From contig NZ_QFFM01000018.1 in NCBI RefSeq assembly GCF_003129905.1, positions 1 through 59,447 on the forward strand: a stretch of 59,447 nucleotides of DNA. Reading direction: 5' to 3'. Under the pieces are notes generated by a model. It did not search any database, was not told where the DNA came from, and worked only from the letters and a program-made list of their open reading frames with translations. The DNA comes from Bifidobacterium callitrichidarum (GTDB taxonomy: Bacteria; Actinomycetota; Actinomycetes; Actinomycetales; Bifidobacteriaceae). Each line of letters opens with the position of its first letter. Position 1 is the stretch's first letter. A program made the translations under genes and the position numbers. Of this stretch, positions 37,473 through 48,935 are shown one piece after another.

Positions 37473-40400
37473 ATGGCCAGATCAGCCCGATCATATGATC
37501 GCAGGCGTCGCATCGGCGCCGCATTCCGTCGTCTGCTGCCGTCCGGCAGCCATACATGGACCATGCCAGCGCTCACGCTGCTGTTGCTCATCGGCCTGGT
37601 GGCGGGCGCGGTCATCGTCAGCACGGTGACCAGACGGCATATCCAGCTTGACGACGGCACCGTGTGGGTCACGTCCCTGAACAATCGGAAAGCCGCGCGT
37701 TTCAATGTGAAGAACCGTGAGGCGGACGCCGGCATCGCCTCCTCCGCACCCCGATTCGACGTGGCGCAACATAACAGCGACACCATCCTGGCCGAGCCGA
37801 ACAGGGCCTCGTCCATCAAGGCCTCCACCGTCAGCACCGACGCGAAGACCGACACCCGCGCCAACACCACGACCATGATGGGTGGAGATACGGTGGCCTT
37901 CCTCAATGAGAAGACCGGCAATGTGTGGACCGGCCAGTCCTCGCATCTCGACGCGGTCTCCCCCACGGCTTCGGATCCGCAGATGGAGCTCGGCTCGGGC
38001 GGGCGCATCGTCGTGACCCATACGGGCGAGGTCTACGGCTACCGTCCATCGGACGGCATGGTCCTGCGCATCAAGGATGCGGGCGGCAGCCCGCAGGAAA
38101 TCGGATCCCTGACCGGCGGCCGGCAGCAGACGGCGGATAGTTTCACCGTCATCGGCGAGACGCCGGTGATCGCCTCCGGCACCGACATTCTGTTCAAGGG
38201 CGGCAAGGCCACCGTGGACACCACCGGCAAGCTCACGCTTCAGGCACCACCCACCGATGACCGCCAAACCGACTGGGTGGCGGCCTCCTCACCACATGGT
38301 CTGGCTCTGGTCAGGTTGAAATCCGGCGCCAAACCCGTGTTCCTAGCCAACGGAGGCAAGGGCGAGACCGCGCAGCCGGTCTCGTTGAACGGCTGCGTCA
38401 TGGCCGCCTGGAGCCAGAAGGTCAGCAACTACGTGCGCGTCTGCTCCCCCACGGGCACGGACGGCAAACTGCAGACCCTCGACGCGGTAAGCACCACCTC
38501 GCAGCTGGTGTTCCGCACCAATCATCGCCTTGCCGTGCTCAATGACGTCATCAACGGCAACGTGTGGAATCCCGAGGACTCCACCAAGGTCATCAAGATC
38601 CAGTGGAACCGCATCCAGACCGAACAGACCTCCAAGGAGGAGCAGAACACCGATTCGGCCAACAACCACCGCGATTTCTCGAAGACCTGCTCAGCCCAAT
38701 CCGGTCAGATCAAGGCCGTGGACGACACCATCGGAGCCCGAGCCGGCTCCGAACAGATCCTCGACGTGCTCCGCAACGACGAGCAGACCGACTGCTCCGT
38801 GCTGCGCATCACCAAGGTGGGCGCGCCCAGCGGCGAGAACATCACCGTCTCCCCCATCTACGATGGCAGGTTCCTACAATTGGACGCCTCCTCCGCATCC
38901 TCCGGCACCGCGACCTTCTCCTATGACATCACCGACGGCCGCGGCCAGAGTTCCTCCGCCACCGTGACCGTGAAACTGACCGGTTCGGAGAACAGGGCGC
39001 CGCTCCAGTTCGACACCCCGCCGGAAATCGATGTGGAGCAGGGCGCCAGCTACACCGCCAACGCGCTGGGCAGCTTCACCGACCCGGACGGCGATCCGCT
39101 TACCCTGATCTCCGCGGTGCCGCAGAACACCGATCAGGTGCAGGTCTCCACCCGCGCGGACGGCCAGCTCACCTTCAACACCGGTGCCCTGGCCTCCGGC
39201 CGCGTGGGCGTGGAACTCACCGTTTCAGACGGACGGGCCAGCGGCACCGGCCTGGTGTACTTCTCCATCAAACCGGCGAACACGCTTTCGGCGGTCATCG
39301 ACCCGATCGCCAAAACCACCACGCCCAATACGGACACCACCATCACGCTGGCCTCCTACGTGCACGGCACATCCAGCGAACCCGCGCAGCTGAGCCAAGT
39401 GGATACGCCGGACGGCGCCTCCACAGCCGCCAATACGGCGGATATGACCATCTCGTTCAAAGCCGCCAAGCCAGGCACCTACTACGTGCCGTACACCATC
39501 ACGCAGGGGTCGGTGCCCGCCACCGGTCTGGCACGGGTGGAGGTGCAGCCGGTCGAGGGCGAGGCCGCCAAGCCGGTGGCCGCCAACGATGTGGCACTGC
39601 TCGGCGCGGACAACACCGCGATCGTGGAGCCGCTCGCCAACGACGTGGATCCGATGGGCGGCGTGCTGTCTGTGGCCACGGTGAGCGCCCCCGCTGGCTC
39701 CGGCATCAAGGTGGGGCTCGTGAGCCACAAGCGCGTGTACATCACCGCACGTCAGGTGCCCACCAGTCCGGTGGCCATCAGCTATACGGTCGCCAACGCC
39801 TCGGGCACTGCCAAGGGCACCATCGTATTGCAGCCGCCGGCGTTGACCTCCTCGAATTCGGTGCCGAAAGCCGCCAACGTCAACGCGCAGGTACGTGCGG
39901 GAGGCATCGTCTCGGTGGATGTGCTCGACCATGTGACCTATCCGGACGGCACCACGGTCAAGCTCAAGAACAATCTGCAGTACGACAAGAACACGTTCAA
40001 GGGACTGGCCTTCGTGTCCGGGGACACGGTGCGCTATCAGGCATCCGAGGAAACGGGCACGTTCCCGATCACCTACACGGTGGAGGACAACCTCCGCAAC
40101 GTGGCCTCCGCCACCATCACCATCTCCGTGCACGCACGCAACGCCGAAGGCAAGGCAGCCCCCACCCCGCATGACACGGAAGCCCAGGTGGCCGCAGGCC
40201 AGAAGGTGCGCATCCCCATCACGCTGACCGGCATCGACGTGGATGGAGACGACGACCAGCTCCTCGGCCTGGGCAACAAGGCCCCCAGCCTGGGCCGCAT
40301 CTCCGAAGTCGGCTCGGATTACCTGATCTACGAGGCGTATCCCGATTCCTCCGGCACCGACACCTTCTCCTACGCCGTGGAGGATTGGACCGGCCAGCGC

Positions 40401-43400
40401 GCCCAGGCGCAGATTCGCGTGGGCGTGTTCCAAAGCTCCTCCAGCTCCGGCGTGTACGCGCGCGACGACGAGATCACGCTGCGTCCGAACACGGCCGCCA
40501 CCGTGCCCGTGGCCCAGAACGACATCTCCGGCGACAACACCAATCTGACCGTGGACAAGACCGTCAAGGCTCAAGGCATCAGCGGCGTGAACGTGAAGGA
40601 CAACATGATCGCCTTCACCACACCGGCGAACGCCACCACCGCGTACATCGCCTACACGGTCAAGGACAAGGCCGGGCTTTCGGACACGGCCACGCTCACC
40701 GTGAACGTGGATCCGAACGCAGCCATCGAACCGCCCACCGCCTACGACTACCGGGTGCCTTCCGCGGCGACGATCGACAAGAAGTCCGTGGACGTGGACA
40801 TCTCCCAGTGGATCGCCAACCCCTCGGGCACCGTCGACGAGCTCGAGGTGGGCGTGCACCCCTCGGCGGCCGACCATGCGCGCGTCAAGGGCGGCAAGCG
40901 TTCGACCGTCATCACCGTGGACCTGACCTCGCAGGCCCGCGCGGTGCCGTATACGGTGACCAACACCACGCACCACATCACCTCCACCGCGTTCATCCAG
41001 GTGCCCGCATACGGCGTGTTCCCGCCCACATTGCGCCCGAAGGCCCCTGAGCTGAAGGTCAACTCGCGCGAGACCATCACCATCAACATCAACGACTACG
41101 TGCGCGTGGGCGCCGGCAAGGAGCCGCATATCGAGTCGTCCGGCTCCGTGAGCGCCACCAAGGCGTCCAACTCGGATCTGTACGCGAACGACCACACGCT
41201 GAAGTTCACGGCCGTGGACAACTATTCCGGTCCGGCGTCCATCACCTTCACCGCCACGGACGGCAAACCCGGCACGGACAAGAACCGCATCATCAATTCG
41301 GCGGTGATCACGCTGCAGATCACCATCGTGGGCAAGGACGTGCCGCCGCCCACGTTCACCTCCTCCACCATCGATGTGGAGGCCGGAGCCGATCCGAAGA
41401 CCATCGACCTGAAGGCGCTCACCCACGCCCCGGCCGGATTCGAATCCGAAGCCGCACGGTACACGTACGCCGGCGGCACCTCCTCCTCGGACCAGATCAC
41501 GGCGAAGCTGTCCGGCAACGGCAGCCTGCAGATCTCCGCCACCAAGGAGGCACAGCCGGGCACCACCGCAACCGTCCCCGTGCAGATCAACTATGAGAAG
41601 GGCACGGTGAACGCCGGCGTGACCGTGCGCGTGGTGGCGTCCAGCCGTTCGCTGGCCCGCATCAGCGGCAAGACCCTGCAGCTCAAGGCCGGTTCCGGCG
41701 ATTCCGTGGATGTGCTGGCGGATGCCTACAACCCGTTCCCGGATTCTCCGCTGACCGTGGTGGCCTGCAAGGCGGACGACTCCACCAAACTCACCGTCGA
41801 CGCATGCGACCCCTCGGGCCGCATCTCCATCACCGCCGCCTCGGACATCGGAGCCTCCACGAGCACCGTGCTGGTGACCGTCGAGGATGGCAGCAAGGTC
41901 AAGGAGCGGCAGGTGACAGGCACCATCACCGTCTCCGTGATCGACCGGCCCGAACCGCCGCTCCTCTCCCCTGTGGGCGGCGAACCGCAGAACGGATCGG
42001 TGACCCTGACATGGACGCCGGGCGCGGCCAACGGCAGCCCCATCACCGAATACCGGGTCGATTGGACCGGAGGCGCGGAGGGCAGCAAATCCTGCGGTGC
42101 CGTCACCTCCTGCCAGATCACGGGACTGACCAACAACAAGCCCTATTCGTTCACCGTGAGCGCCCGGAACGAAGTGGGCTGGTCCAAGCCGTCCGCCTCG
42201 GTGGAGGCCACGCCGGACCGGGTGCCCACTGCGCCGACCAATGTGACCGTCACCGGCGGCAACAAGACCGCGACCGTCAGCTGGGACGCCCCCAAGGGTG
42301 ATTTCGGCGCCGTGGACAACTATTCGGTGACCATCAGCGGCGCGGGCGCACCCCAGACCAAGGAAACCAACGGCACGGCCAACAAGATGACGTTCACGTT
42401 CCCCAACGGCGACATCAAGGACGGCACCACCGTGACCGCCACGGTCAAGGCGCACAACGCCATCAACTGGGGCGCCGAATCCGCGCCCTCCGAGGCGGCG
42501 GACGTCTGGGGCGACCCGGACGCGCCGACCATCGACCTGTCCAACAAGGACGAGGAGGTCACGGCCAAGATCACCCTCGGAGACAACCACAACGCCGGCT
42601 GCCAGGCCATCGTGTTCGGCGGCGACACGGAAGGCAGCCTGTCCTGCTCCGAGGATTCCACCACGTTCACCGTCCACGAGAGCGATCTGAACCAGTCCAA
42701 GATCACCGTGACCGCCACGGTCAAGCCCAAGCGCAAGCCGTCCGATCCGGAGACCGGCAAGGCGTCCTTCACCCCCGTCTACGAGGTGCAGCAGCCCACG
42801 AACGTCCGCACCTCCGGTTCGGGCAGCACCTGCACCGTGCGCTGGAGCAAGCAGGGCCTCGTCCAGTCCTTCAACGTGACCGCGGACGGTCTGGGATCCA
42901 CCACGGCCGGCAAGAACGAGACCTCCGCCACGTTCAGCATGGATCCGTGGGCCACCTGCGGCACGGCCTCGGTCGAGCAGGTGTTCAACGGCGAGACCAG
43001 CGATCCGGTCTCCGGAGGCCCGTCGGGCTCGCCGTACGTCTATGAGGTCAAGGCGAAGATCACCGCCCCCAGCAGTCTCAAGTGGGGCGACAGCAAGGAC
43101 GTGGTCGAGGTGTCCGGCGGTTCCGTGGACACCTACGGCAAGGACGCCCGCTACCAGATCGTCATCAACGGCCAGGCGTTCGACTGGACTCCGGGACGCC
43201 CGCTGGACGTGACCGACCTCGACATCGACGATGACGACGACTACCGGTGGAGCGTCAAGGTCACCAGCACCGAAGGCCTGAGCGGGCTCAACAACACCGC
43301 CTCCGGTGGCACGATCCGGGGAACCCGCCCCGGCGTCGAGCCCGACACCGACGGCGAGGCCTCCACATCCTCCTTCAAATCCCGTTCCAGCACCCATGCA

Positions 43401-43451
43401 CTGATCAGATCGCCATGGATATTGGGACTGGCCAGAACGCCGGGGCGGTGA
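37473..43451 (+). CDS. fn3: Giant surface-anchored Ig-like/fibronectin type III protein
   Basis: 1992 aa. A basic N-terminus and one helix (PALTLLLLIGLVAGAVIVSTV, ~30-52) act as an uncleaved signal-anchor. A ~300-residue beta-rich region (possible propeller) follows, then many tandem Ig/cadherin-like beta-sandwiches (recurring VxVxLxDxDG-type segments, e.g. SFTDPDGDPLTLISA). Two FN3 domains lie at ~1490-1680 (GSVTLTWTPGAANGSPITEYRV; NKTATVSWDAPKG), followed by further repeats. It has no LPxTG. The homologue in B. longum is published as part of the PFNA cluster, and a two-FN3 fragment has been reported to bind human TNF-alpha. GGTCAGGGGGAAG precedes the ATG. Confidence 0.9.
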   Translation: MARSARSYDRRRRIGAAFRRLLPSGSHTWTMPALTLLLLIGLVAGAVIVSTVTRRHIQLDDGTVWVTSLNNRKAARFNVKNREADAGIASSAPRFDVAQHNSDTILAEPNRASSIKASTVSTDAKTDTRANTTTMMGGDTVAFLNEKTGNVWTGQSSHLDAVSPTASDPQMELGSGGRIVVTHTGEVYGYRPSDGMVLRIKDAGGSPQEIGSLTGGRQQTADSFTVIGETPVIASGTDILFKGGKATVDTTGKLTLQAPPTDDRQTDWVAASSPHGLALVRLKSGAKPVFLANGGKGETAQPVSLNGCVMAAWSQKVSNYVRVCSPTGTDGKLQTLDAVSTTSQLVFRTNHRLAVLNDVINGNVWNPEDSTKVIKIQWNRIQTEQTSKEEQNTDSANNHRDFSKTCSAQSGQIKAVDDTIGARAGSEQILDVLRNDEQTDCSVLRITKVGAPSGENITVSPIYDGRFLQLDASSASSGTATFSYDITDGRGQSSSATVTVKLTGSENRAPLQFDTPPEIDVEQGASYTANALGSFTDPDGDPLTLISAVPQNTDQVQVSTRADGQLTFNTGALASGRVGVELTVSDGRASGTGLVYFSIKPANTLSAVIDPIAKTTTPNTDTTITLASYVHGTSSEPAQLSQVDTPDGASTAANTADMTISFKAAKPGTYYVPYTITQGSVPATGLARVEVQPVEGEAAKPVAANDVALLGADNTAIVEPLANDVDPMGGVLSVATVSAPAGSGIKVGLVSHKRVYITARQVPTSPVAISYTVANASGTAKGTIVLQPPALTSSNSVPKAANVNAQVRAGGIVSVDVLDHVTYPDGTTVKLKNNLQYDKNTFKGLAFVSGDTVRYQASEETGTFPITYTVEDNLRNVASATITISVHARNAEGKAAPTPHDTEAQVAAGQKVRIPITLTGIDVDGDDDQLLGLGNKAPSLGRISEVGSDYLIYEAYPDSSGTDTFSYAVEDWTGQRAQAQIRVGVFQSSSSSGVYARDDEITLRPNTAATVPVAQNDISGDNTNLTVDKTVKAQGISGVNVKDNMIAFTTPANATTAYIAYTVKDKAGLSDTATLTVNVDPNAAIEPPTAYDYRVPSAATIDKKSVDVDISQWIANPSGTVDELEVGVHPSAADHARVKGGKRSTVITVDLTSQARAVPYTVTNTTHHITSTAFIQVPAYGVFPPTLRPKAPELKVNSRETITININDYVRVGAGKEPHIESSGSVSATKASNSDLYANDHTLKFTAVDNYSGPASITFTATDGKPGTDKNRIINSAVITLQITIVGKDVPPPTFTSSTIDVEAGADPKTIDLKALTHAPAGFESEAARYTYAGGTSSSDQITAKLSGNGSLQISATKEAQPGTTATVPVQINYEKGTVNAGVTVRVVASSRSLARISGKTLQLKAGSGDSVDVLADAYNPFPDSPLTVVACKADDSTKLTVDACDPSGRISITAASDIGASTSTVLVTVEDGSKVKERQVTGTITVSVIDRPEPPLLSPVGGEPQNGSVTLTWTPGAANGSPITEYRVDWTGGAEGSKSCGAVTSCQITGLTNNKPYSFTVSARNEVGWSKPSASVEATPDRVPTAPTNVTVTGGNKTATVSWDAPKGDFGAVDNYSVTISGAGAPQTKETNGTANKMTFTFPNGDIKDGTTVTATVKAHNAINWGAESAPSEAADVWGDPDAPTIDLSNKDEEVTAKITLGDNHNAGCQAIVFGGDTEGSLSCSEDSTTFTVHESDLNQSKITVTATVKPKRKPSDPETGKASFTPVYEVQQPTNVRTSGSGSTCTVRWSKQGLVQSFNVTADGLGSTTAGKNETSATFSMDPWATCGTASVEQVFNGETSDPVSGGPSGSPYVYEVKAKITAPSSLKWGDSKDVVEVSGGSVDTYGKDARYQIVINGQAFDWTPGRPLDVTDLDIDDDDDYRWSVKVTSTEGLSGLNNTASGGTIRGTRPGVEPDTDGEASTSSFKSRSSTHALIRSPWILGLARTPGR

Positions 43452-43618
43452 GGACCTTACGACCCATACGTTCCGAATATTCCATGAATCCCTCGCCAAT
43501 CCAGCGCACGGACATCAATCCGATGGCAGACAGACATAACCGACACACCCAAAGCCGCCGAACACAGCCGACGGCATAACCCGGCAGCACGACCAGCAAC
43601 AGTAGGAGAACAATCCCC

Positions 43619-44965
<1,347 letters not shown>

Positions 44966-45009
44966 CGAAAACACTCCTGCAGGAGAAGGTTTTCTCGGAA
45001 GGGATTTTC

Positions 45010-46236
45010 ATGGATACCGCATCCACTGCAATCGCACGGCGACGCCGGAGACGCGAGCGCTCATTCAGACGCGCCGTCAGGACGGTCCGGAGATTCTTCG
45101 CCTCATACGTCTCGCCCCTGGGCTGGGCGGTGCTGGCGGCGGGGCTGGCATGCCTGATCGCGTTCGCGTTGCTGGGCTGGTACGAGCTGCTGGTCTTCGC
45201 CATCGTGGCGGCGGTGATGCTGCTCTCCGCCGTGGTGCTGTCCCTGGGCAACACGCGCTTCAACGCCGCGATCTCCGCGTCCAACCGGCGGGTGACCGTG
45301 GGAGACATGGTGTCCGTGCTGGTGGATATCGATAACAAGGGCCGTACGCCTACCACCAACGCGCGTGGCGACCTGCCGATCGGCGACGCCCACGAACGGT
45401 TCACCATCCCGATGCTCGCTCCGGGCCAGGCCAAACAGACGGATGTGGAGTTCCGCACGGTCTCCCGCGCCATCCTGCCCATCGGCCCTTTGCGCATCCG
45501 CAAAGGCGACCCGTTCGGACTCATCCGCCACGAAAAGGAGCTGGCGGAGCGGCTCACCGTGTTCATCCATCCGAAGACCGTGCGTCTGAACACGTTGAGC
45601 TCCGGCGTGCCGCGCGATCTCGAAGGGCAGCCCTCCGGCCAGATCGTGGACGACGACCTCGATTTCTACGGCCTGCGTGAATACGAGCCGGGCGACGACG
45701 TGCGCAACGTGCACTGGCTGAGCTCGGCGAAGACCGGCACCCTGATGATCCGCCAGTATGAGGCCACACGTCGCACGGACACGTCGGTGACCATGAGCGT
45801 CAATCCCGACGATTACGCCACCAGCCAGGAATTCGAGATGGCCGTGTCCATCCACGCCTCCATCGGCGTGCAATGCCTGCTCCAGGACCGTCCACTCTTC
45901 TGCCATGCCGGCGAGTTGCATGCCCAGCCGCGCAACGCCATGGAGTTCCTGGACGCCTCCAGCGCCATCGAACCGGACCGCGAGGACAATCCGAATCTGA
46001 CCGAAGGCACGCTGCGGCACAGCCCGGACGCCTCGTTCTACTTCTTCACCGTCGGTTCGCTCAAAAGCGTGGATCAGATCAAGCGCATGACCATGGCGTT
46101 GCCCCGCTCCGCCAGTTGCGTGGTGCTGCAGGCCGATTCCGGTGCGAACCGCGGCATCAGGCGATTCGCCAACTTCACGCTGGCCACCGTGGGCGAGCTT
46201 GACGACCTGCCGCTCATCATGGGGGTGCTCGCATGA
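45010..46236 (+). CDS. DUF58 membrane protein
   Basis: 408 aa from ATG 45010 (GGAAGGG six bases upstream); an alternative ATG at 44962 overlaps the MoxR stop by 4 nt and would add 16 residues. An Arg-rich N-terminus (ARRRRRRERSFRRAVR) is followed by two helices (LGWAVLAAGLACLIAFALL; LLVFAIVAAVMLLSAVVL) and a beta-rich exterior or cytosolic part. The DUF58 signature DFYGLREYEPGDDVRNVHWL...SAKTGTLMIRQYE is intact. DUF58 proteins are encoded next to MoxR ATPases and transglutaminase-like proteins in many bacteria, as here. Confidence 0.93.
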   Translation: MDTASTAIARRRRRRERSFRRAVRTVRRFFASYVSPLGWAVLAAGLACLIAFALLGWYELLVFAIVAAVMLLSAVVLSLGNTRFNAAISASNRRVTVGDMVSVLVDIDNKGRTPTTNARGDLPIGDAHERFTIPMLAPGQAKQTDVEFRTVSRAILPIGPLRIRKGDPFGLIRHEKELAERLTVFIHPKTVRLNTLSSGVPRDLEGQPSGQIVDDDLDFYGLREYEPGDDVRNVHWLSSAKTGTLMIRQYEATRRTDTSVTMSVNPDDYATSQEFEMAVSIHASIGVQCLLQDRPLFCHAGELHAQPRNAMEFLDASSAIEPDREDNPNLTEGTLRHSPDASFYFFTVGSLKSVDQIKRMTMALPRSASCVVLQADSGANRGIRRFANFTLATVGELDDLPLIMGVLA

Positions 46237-48935
46237 CCGCCAACCGTCGCAAAGCTCCCATTAGCGCCAGCCAAGCCACGTATCGGGCCACCGGGGCGAC
46301 CGGATCCGTCGCGCCGGCCCGATCAGGGCAGCCGAGCCAATCGGCACAATCGATTCGGCCAACCCAATCGACTCAGCCGAATCAGCCGAATCAGCCAGCT
46401 CAGCCGACCCGCACCTCGGCCGGGTTCTTCACCGCGCCACGCACCGCACCCGGCCGGACACCGGGAGGACTGCCCTCCGGAACCGCCCCCGTCTCCGGCG
46501 CCACGTTCGGCGGCACCCTTGGCACCAACACCACCACCGGGTCATGGGCGGATTCCACCCACTCGGTCATCTGGATGACCCATGGGGACCTGGCCCATGG
46601 CATCGGCCGCTCCGGCCAGCCCTGGGGACGTCATCTCATCAGTCTGACGGCCGTGGTCGCGATGATGCTGCTGGCGTTGTCCAATCTCATCGACGTCTAC
46701 GGCGAACCCGTCGCATGGGCCGCGGCGGCGGTGCCGGCCACGCTGATCGGCGCCCTGATAGCCCTCGCCGGCACACGCCCCATCCTGCGACTGTGGTGGC
46801 AGCTGGTGTTCCTGGCGTTCGCGCAGTTCATCGTAGGACCGGTGATCGCGTTCAACGGCACCACCACAGCCCATATCGTGCCCGGTCTTGAGACCCTGAG
46901 CCGCGGCTGGGAGGCGACGTTCGGCTCGTTCAAATACCTGATTTCCATCACGCCGCCCATCGGCACCGCGGACGGTTCGCTGATGGCCGTATGGACCATG
47001 GGCCTGTGGCTCACGTTCCTGGCCGGCATCTTCGCCATCCACGGCAACGCCTGGCTGTCCCTGGTCAGCGTGCCACCGCTGGCGTGCGCCGTGGCCGTCT
47101 GCGCGTTGCTGGGCACCGGGACCGGCTGGCAGAGGCCGATCTGCGGCACCGCCTTCGCCATCGTGCTCATCGTGTGGCTGTCCTGGAGGCTCGACCTGTT
47201 CGAATGGGGCCGCTGGATCTCCAGTCTGATCATCGTGGTGCTTGCCGCGGGTCTGGCGTTCGGCGGCACGCTGCTGGTGCCGCAGGACCGCATGGTGCTG
47301 CGCGACCGCTACAACCCGCCGCTGAACCCGTACGACTACACCAGCCCTCTGAGCGGCATGCGCTCCTATATCAAGGATCACAAGAAGGACGTGCTCCTGA
47401 CCGTCACCGATCTGCCGGCGGGAACTCCGGTACGTCTGGCGGTGATGGACCGTTTCGACGGCTCGGTATGGAACCTCTCCGATTCCAGCGAGGCTTCGGA
47501 CTCCTCGAACTACGAGCGCGTGGGCACGTCCATCGCCACCAGCGAGAAGGGCTACCCGTTCACCGCCACCTTCACCGTGAACAAGGGGCTTGCCGACACC
47601 TGGCTGCCATTAGCCGGCGCGGCCAGGAGCGTGGATTTCAAGTCGAACAACGACACGTTCTACTACAACGCGGACACCGATTCGGCCATCATCCCCTCCG
47701 GCACGCACGAGGGACTGACCTACACCGAAACCGGCATCGTCCCGACCAAGCCCAGCGACAAACAGGTCAGCCAGGCCAAGGCCTCCCGTATCAGTCAGCC
47801 GCAGGCGCAAGACGTGCCCGATTCGGTGAGCAAACTGGCCACGTCGATCGCCGGCGGCCAGGCTTCGGGAGGCGCGGCCGCCGCCGCGTTGGCCGATACC
47901 CTCAAGGAATCAGGCTGGTTCTCCCACGGCCTGCAGGGCGACTACCCGTCCGAGGCCGGCCACGGCAACTACCGCGTGAACAAGCTGCTCGCGGGTACGG
48001 CCATGGTGGGCGATTCCGAACAGTACGCCTCGGCCATGGCGCTCATGGCCCGCGAACTTGGGTTGCCTTCGCGCGTGGTGATGGGCTTCCTGCCCAAGGA
48101 TGAGGATGGCAGCATCTCGGACAAGCGCACCAAGAAGGAGACCGGCAACCACACCGTCACCGAATTCACCGGCAACGACGTGACCGCCTGGGTGGAGATC
48201 AAGCTCCAGAACCTCGGCTGGGTGGCCTTCTACCCCACGCCCAAGGAAACCAAGGTGCCCGATGAGAACCAGAACCTGACCCCACCGAACCCGCAGACGC
48301 TGGTCCGTCAGCCTCCGGTGCCGCTGACCGACCCCCTGCGCGACAAGACCCAGGCCAAGGGCCAGAGTTCCCTGGCCGGAGCGGACGCGGACGCCGATTC
48401 CGCCAATCTGCTCTGGCCAAAGTTCTGGCGTGTGACCCGTCTGGTGGCGCTCTACGGTAGCCCGGTTTGGCTGCTGCTCATCGTCTGCGGCCTGATTCTG
48501 ACGGTGAAGGCGCTGGCACTGGCCCGAGCGAGAAGGCACGGCAGCCCGCAGACTCGCGTGGCCGCCGGATGGGACGCCATCCACGCGCTGGCCGAACAAA
48601 GCGGCATCACCGCCACCGGCACCAGACGCAATCAGGCCCAGTCCATCGCCCGTCAGCTCAACACCGACCCGCAGGCCTTCGCCCAACTGGGTCGCGAGGC
48701 CGACTATGCCACGTTCTCCGGCAAGGCCGTGCTCTCCAATCAGGCCGCCGCCTATTGGAAGAGCGTGGACAAGGTACGCAAATCGATGCTCGCGGCGCTA
48801 CCCCGATTCAGGCGGATTCGCACCCGGCTTTCACTCAAGAGCGTGGTTATACTGTCAGGTAGACGCGCCACAGTCAGGAAGCCAAAGGGGTCTCGCACCG
48901 TCCGGCGCACGTCGAAGAAGGGAACGACGTCATGA
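46233..48935 (+). CDS. tgm: Transglutaminase-like membrane protein, catalytic residues replaced
   Basis: 900 aa, overlapping the DUF58 gene by 4 nt. The N-terminal ~110 residues are Gln/Ser/Pro-rich with QPNQPNQPAQP repeats. About seven helices follow (~130-345), then an exterior region with the transglutaminase fold (~550-670), another helix (GSPVWLLLIVCGLILTV) and a cytosolic C-terminal domain. Where papain-like transglutaminases have Cys, His and Asp, this reads GDSEQYASAMALMARELG (Ser for Cys), DVTAWVEIKL (Thr for His) and WVAFYPTP (Tyr for Asp). It is therefore probably a binding or structural pseudoenzyme. Confidence 0.9.
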   Translation: MTANRRKAPISASQATYRATGATGSVAPARSGQPSQSAQSIRPTQSTQPNQPNQPAQPTRTSAGFFTAPRTAPGRTPGGLPSGTAPVSGATFGGTLGTNTTTGSWADSTHSVIWMTHGDLAHGIGRSGQPWGRHLISLTAVVAMMLLALSNLIDVYGEPVAWAAAAVPATLIGALIALAGTRPILRLWWQLVFLAFAQFIVGPVIAFNGTTTAHIVPGLETLSRGWEATFGSFKYLISITPPIGTADGSLMAVWTMGLWLTFLAGIFAIHGNAWLSLVSVPPLACAVAVCALLGTGTGWQRPICGTAFAIVLIVWLSWRLDLFEWGRWISSLIIVVLAAGLAFGGTLLVPQDRMVLRDRYNPPLNPYDYTSPLSGMRSYIKDHKKDVLLTVTDLPAGTPVRLAVMDRFDGSVWNLSDSSEASDSSNYERVGTSIATSEKGYPFTATFTVNKGLADTWLPLAGAARSVDFKSNNDTFYYNADTDSAIIPSGTHEGLTYTETGIVPTKPSDKQVSQAKASRISQPQAQDVPDSVSKLATSIAGGQASGGAAAAALADTLKESGWFSHGLQGDYPSEAGHGNYRVNKLLAGTAMVGDSEQYASAMALMARELGLPSRVVMGFLPKDEDGSISDKRTKKETGNHTVTEFTGNDVTAWVEIKLQNLGWVAFYPTPKETKVPDENQNLTPPNPQTLVRQPPVPLTDPLRDKTQAKGQSSLAGADADADSANLLWPKFWRVTRLVALYGSPVWLLLIVCGLILTVKALALARARRHGSPQTRVAAGWDAIHALAEQSGITATGTRRNQAQSIARQLNTDPQAFAQLGREADYATFSGKAVLSNQAAAYWKSVDKVRKSMLAALPRFRRIRTRLSLKSVVILSGRRATVRKPKGSRTVRRTSKKGTTS

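Noticed and set aside
37491..43499. Very long minus-strand frames opposite the FN3 protein (up to 1424 codons)
   Set aside because: Shadow frames of a GC-rich gene with third-position bias; they are His/Arg/Gly-rich and without domains.
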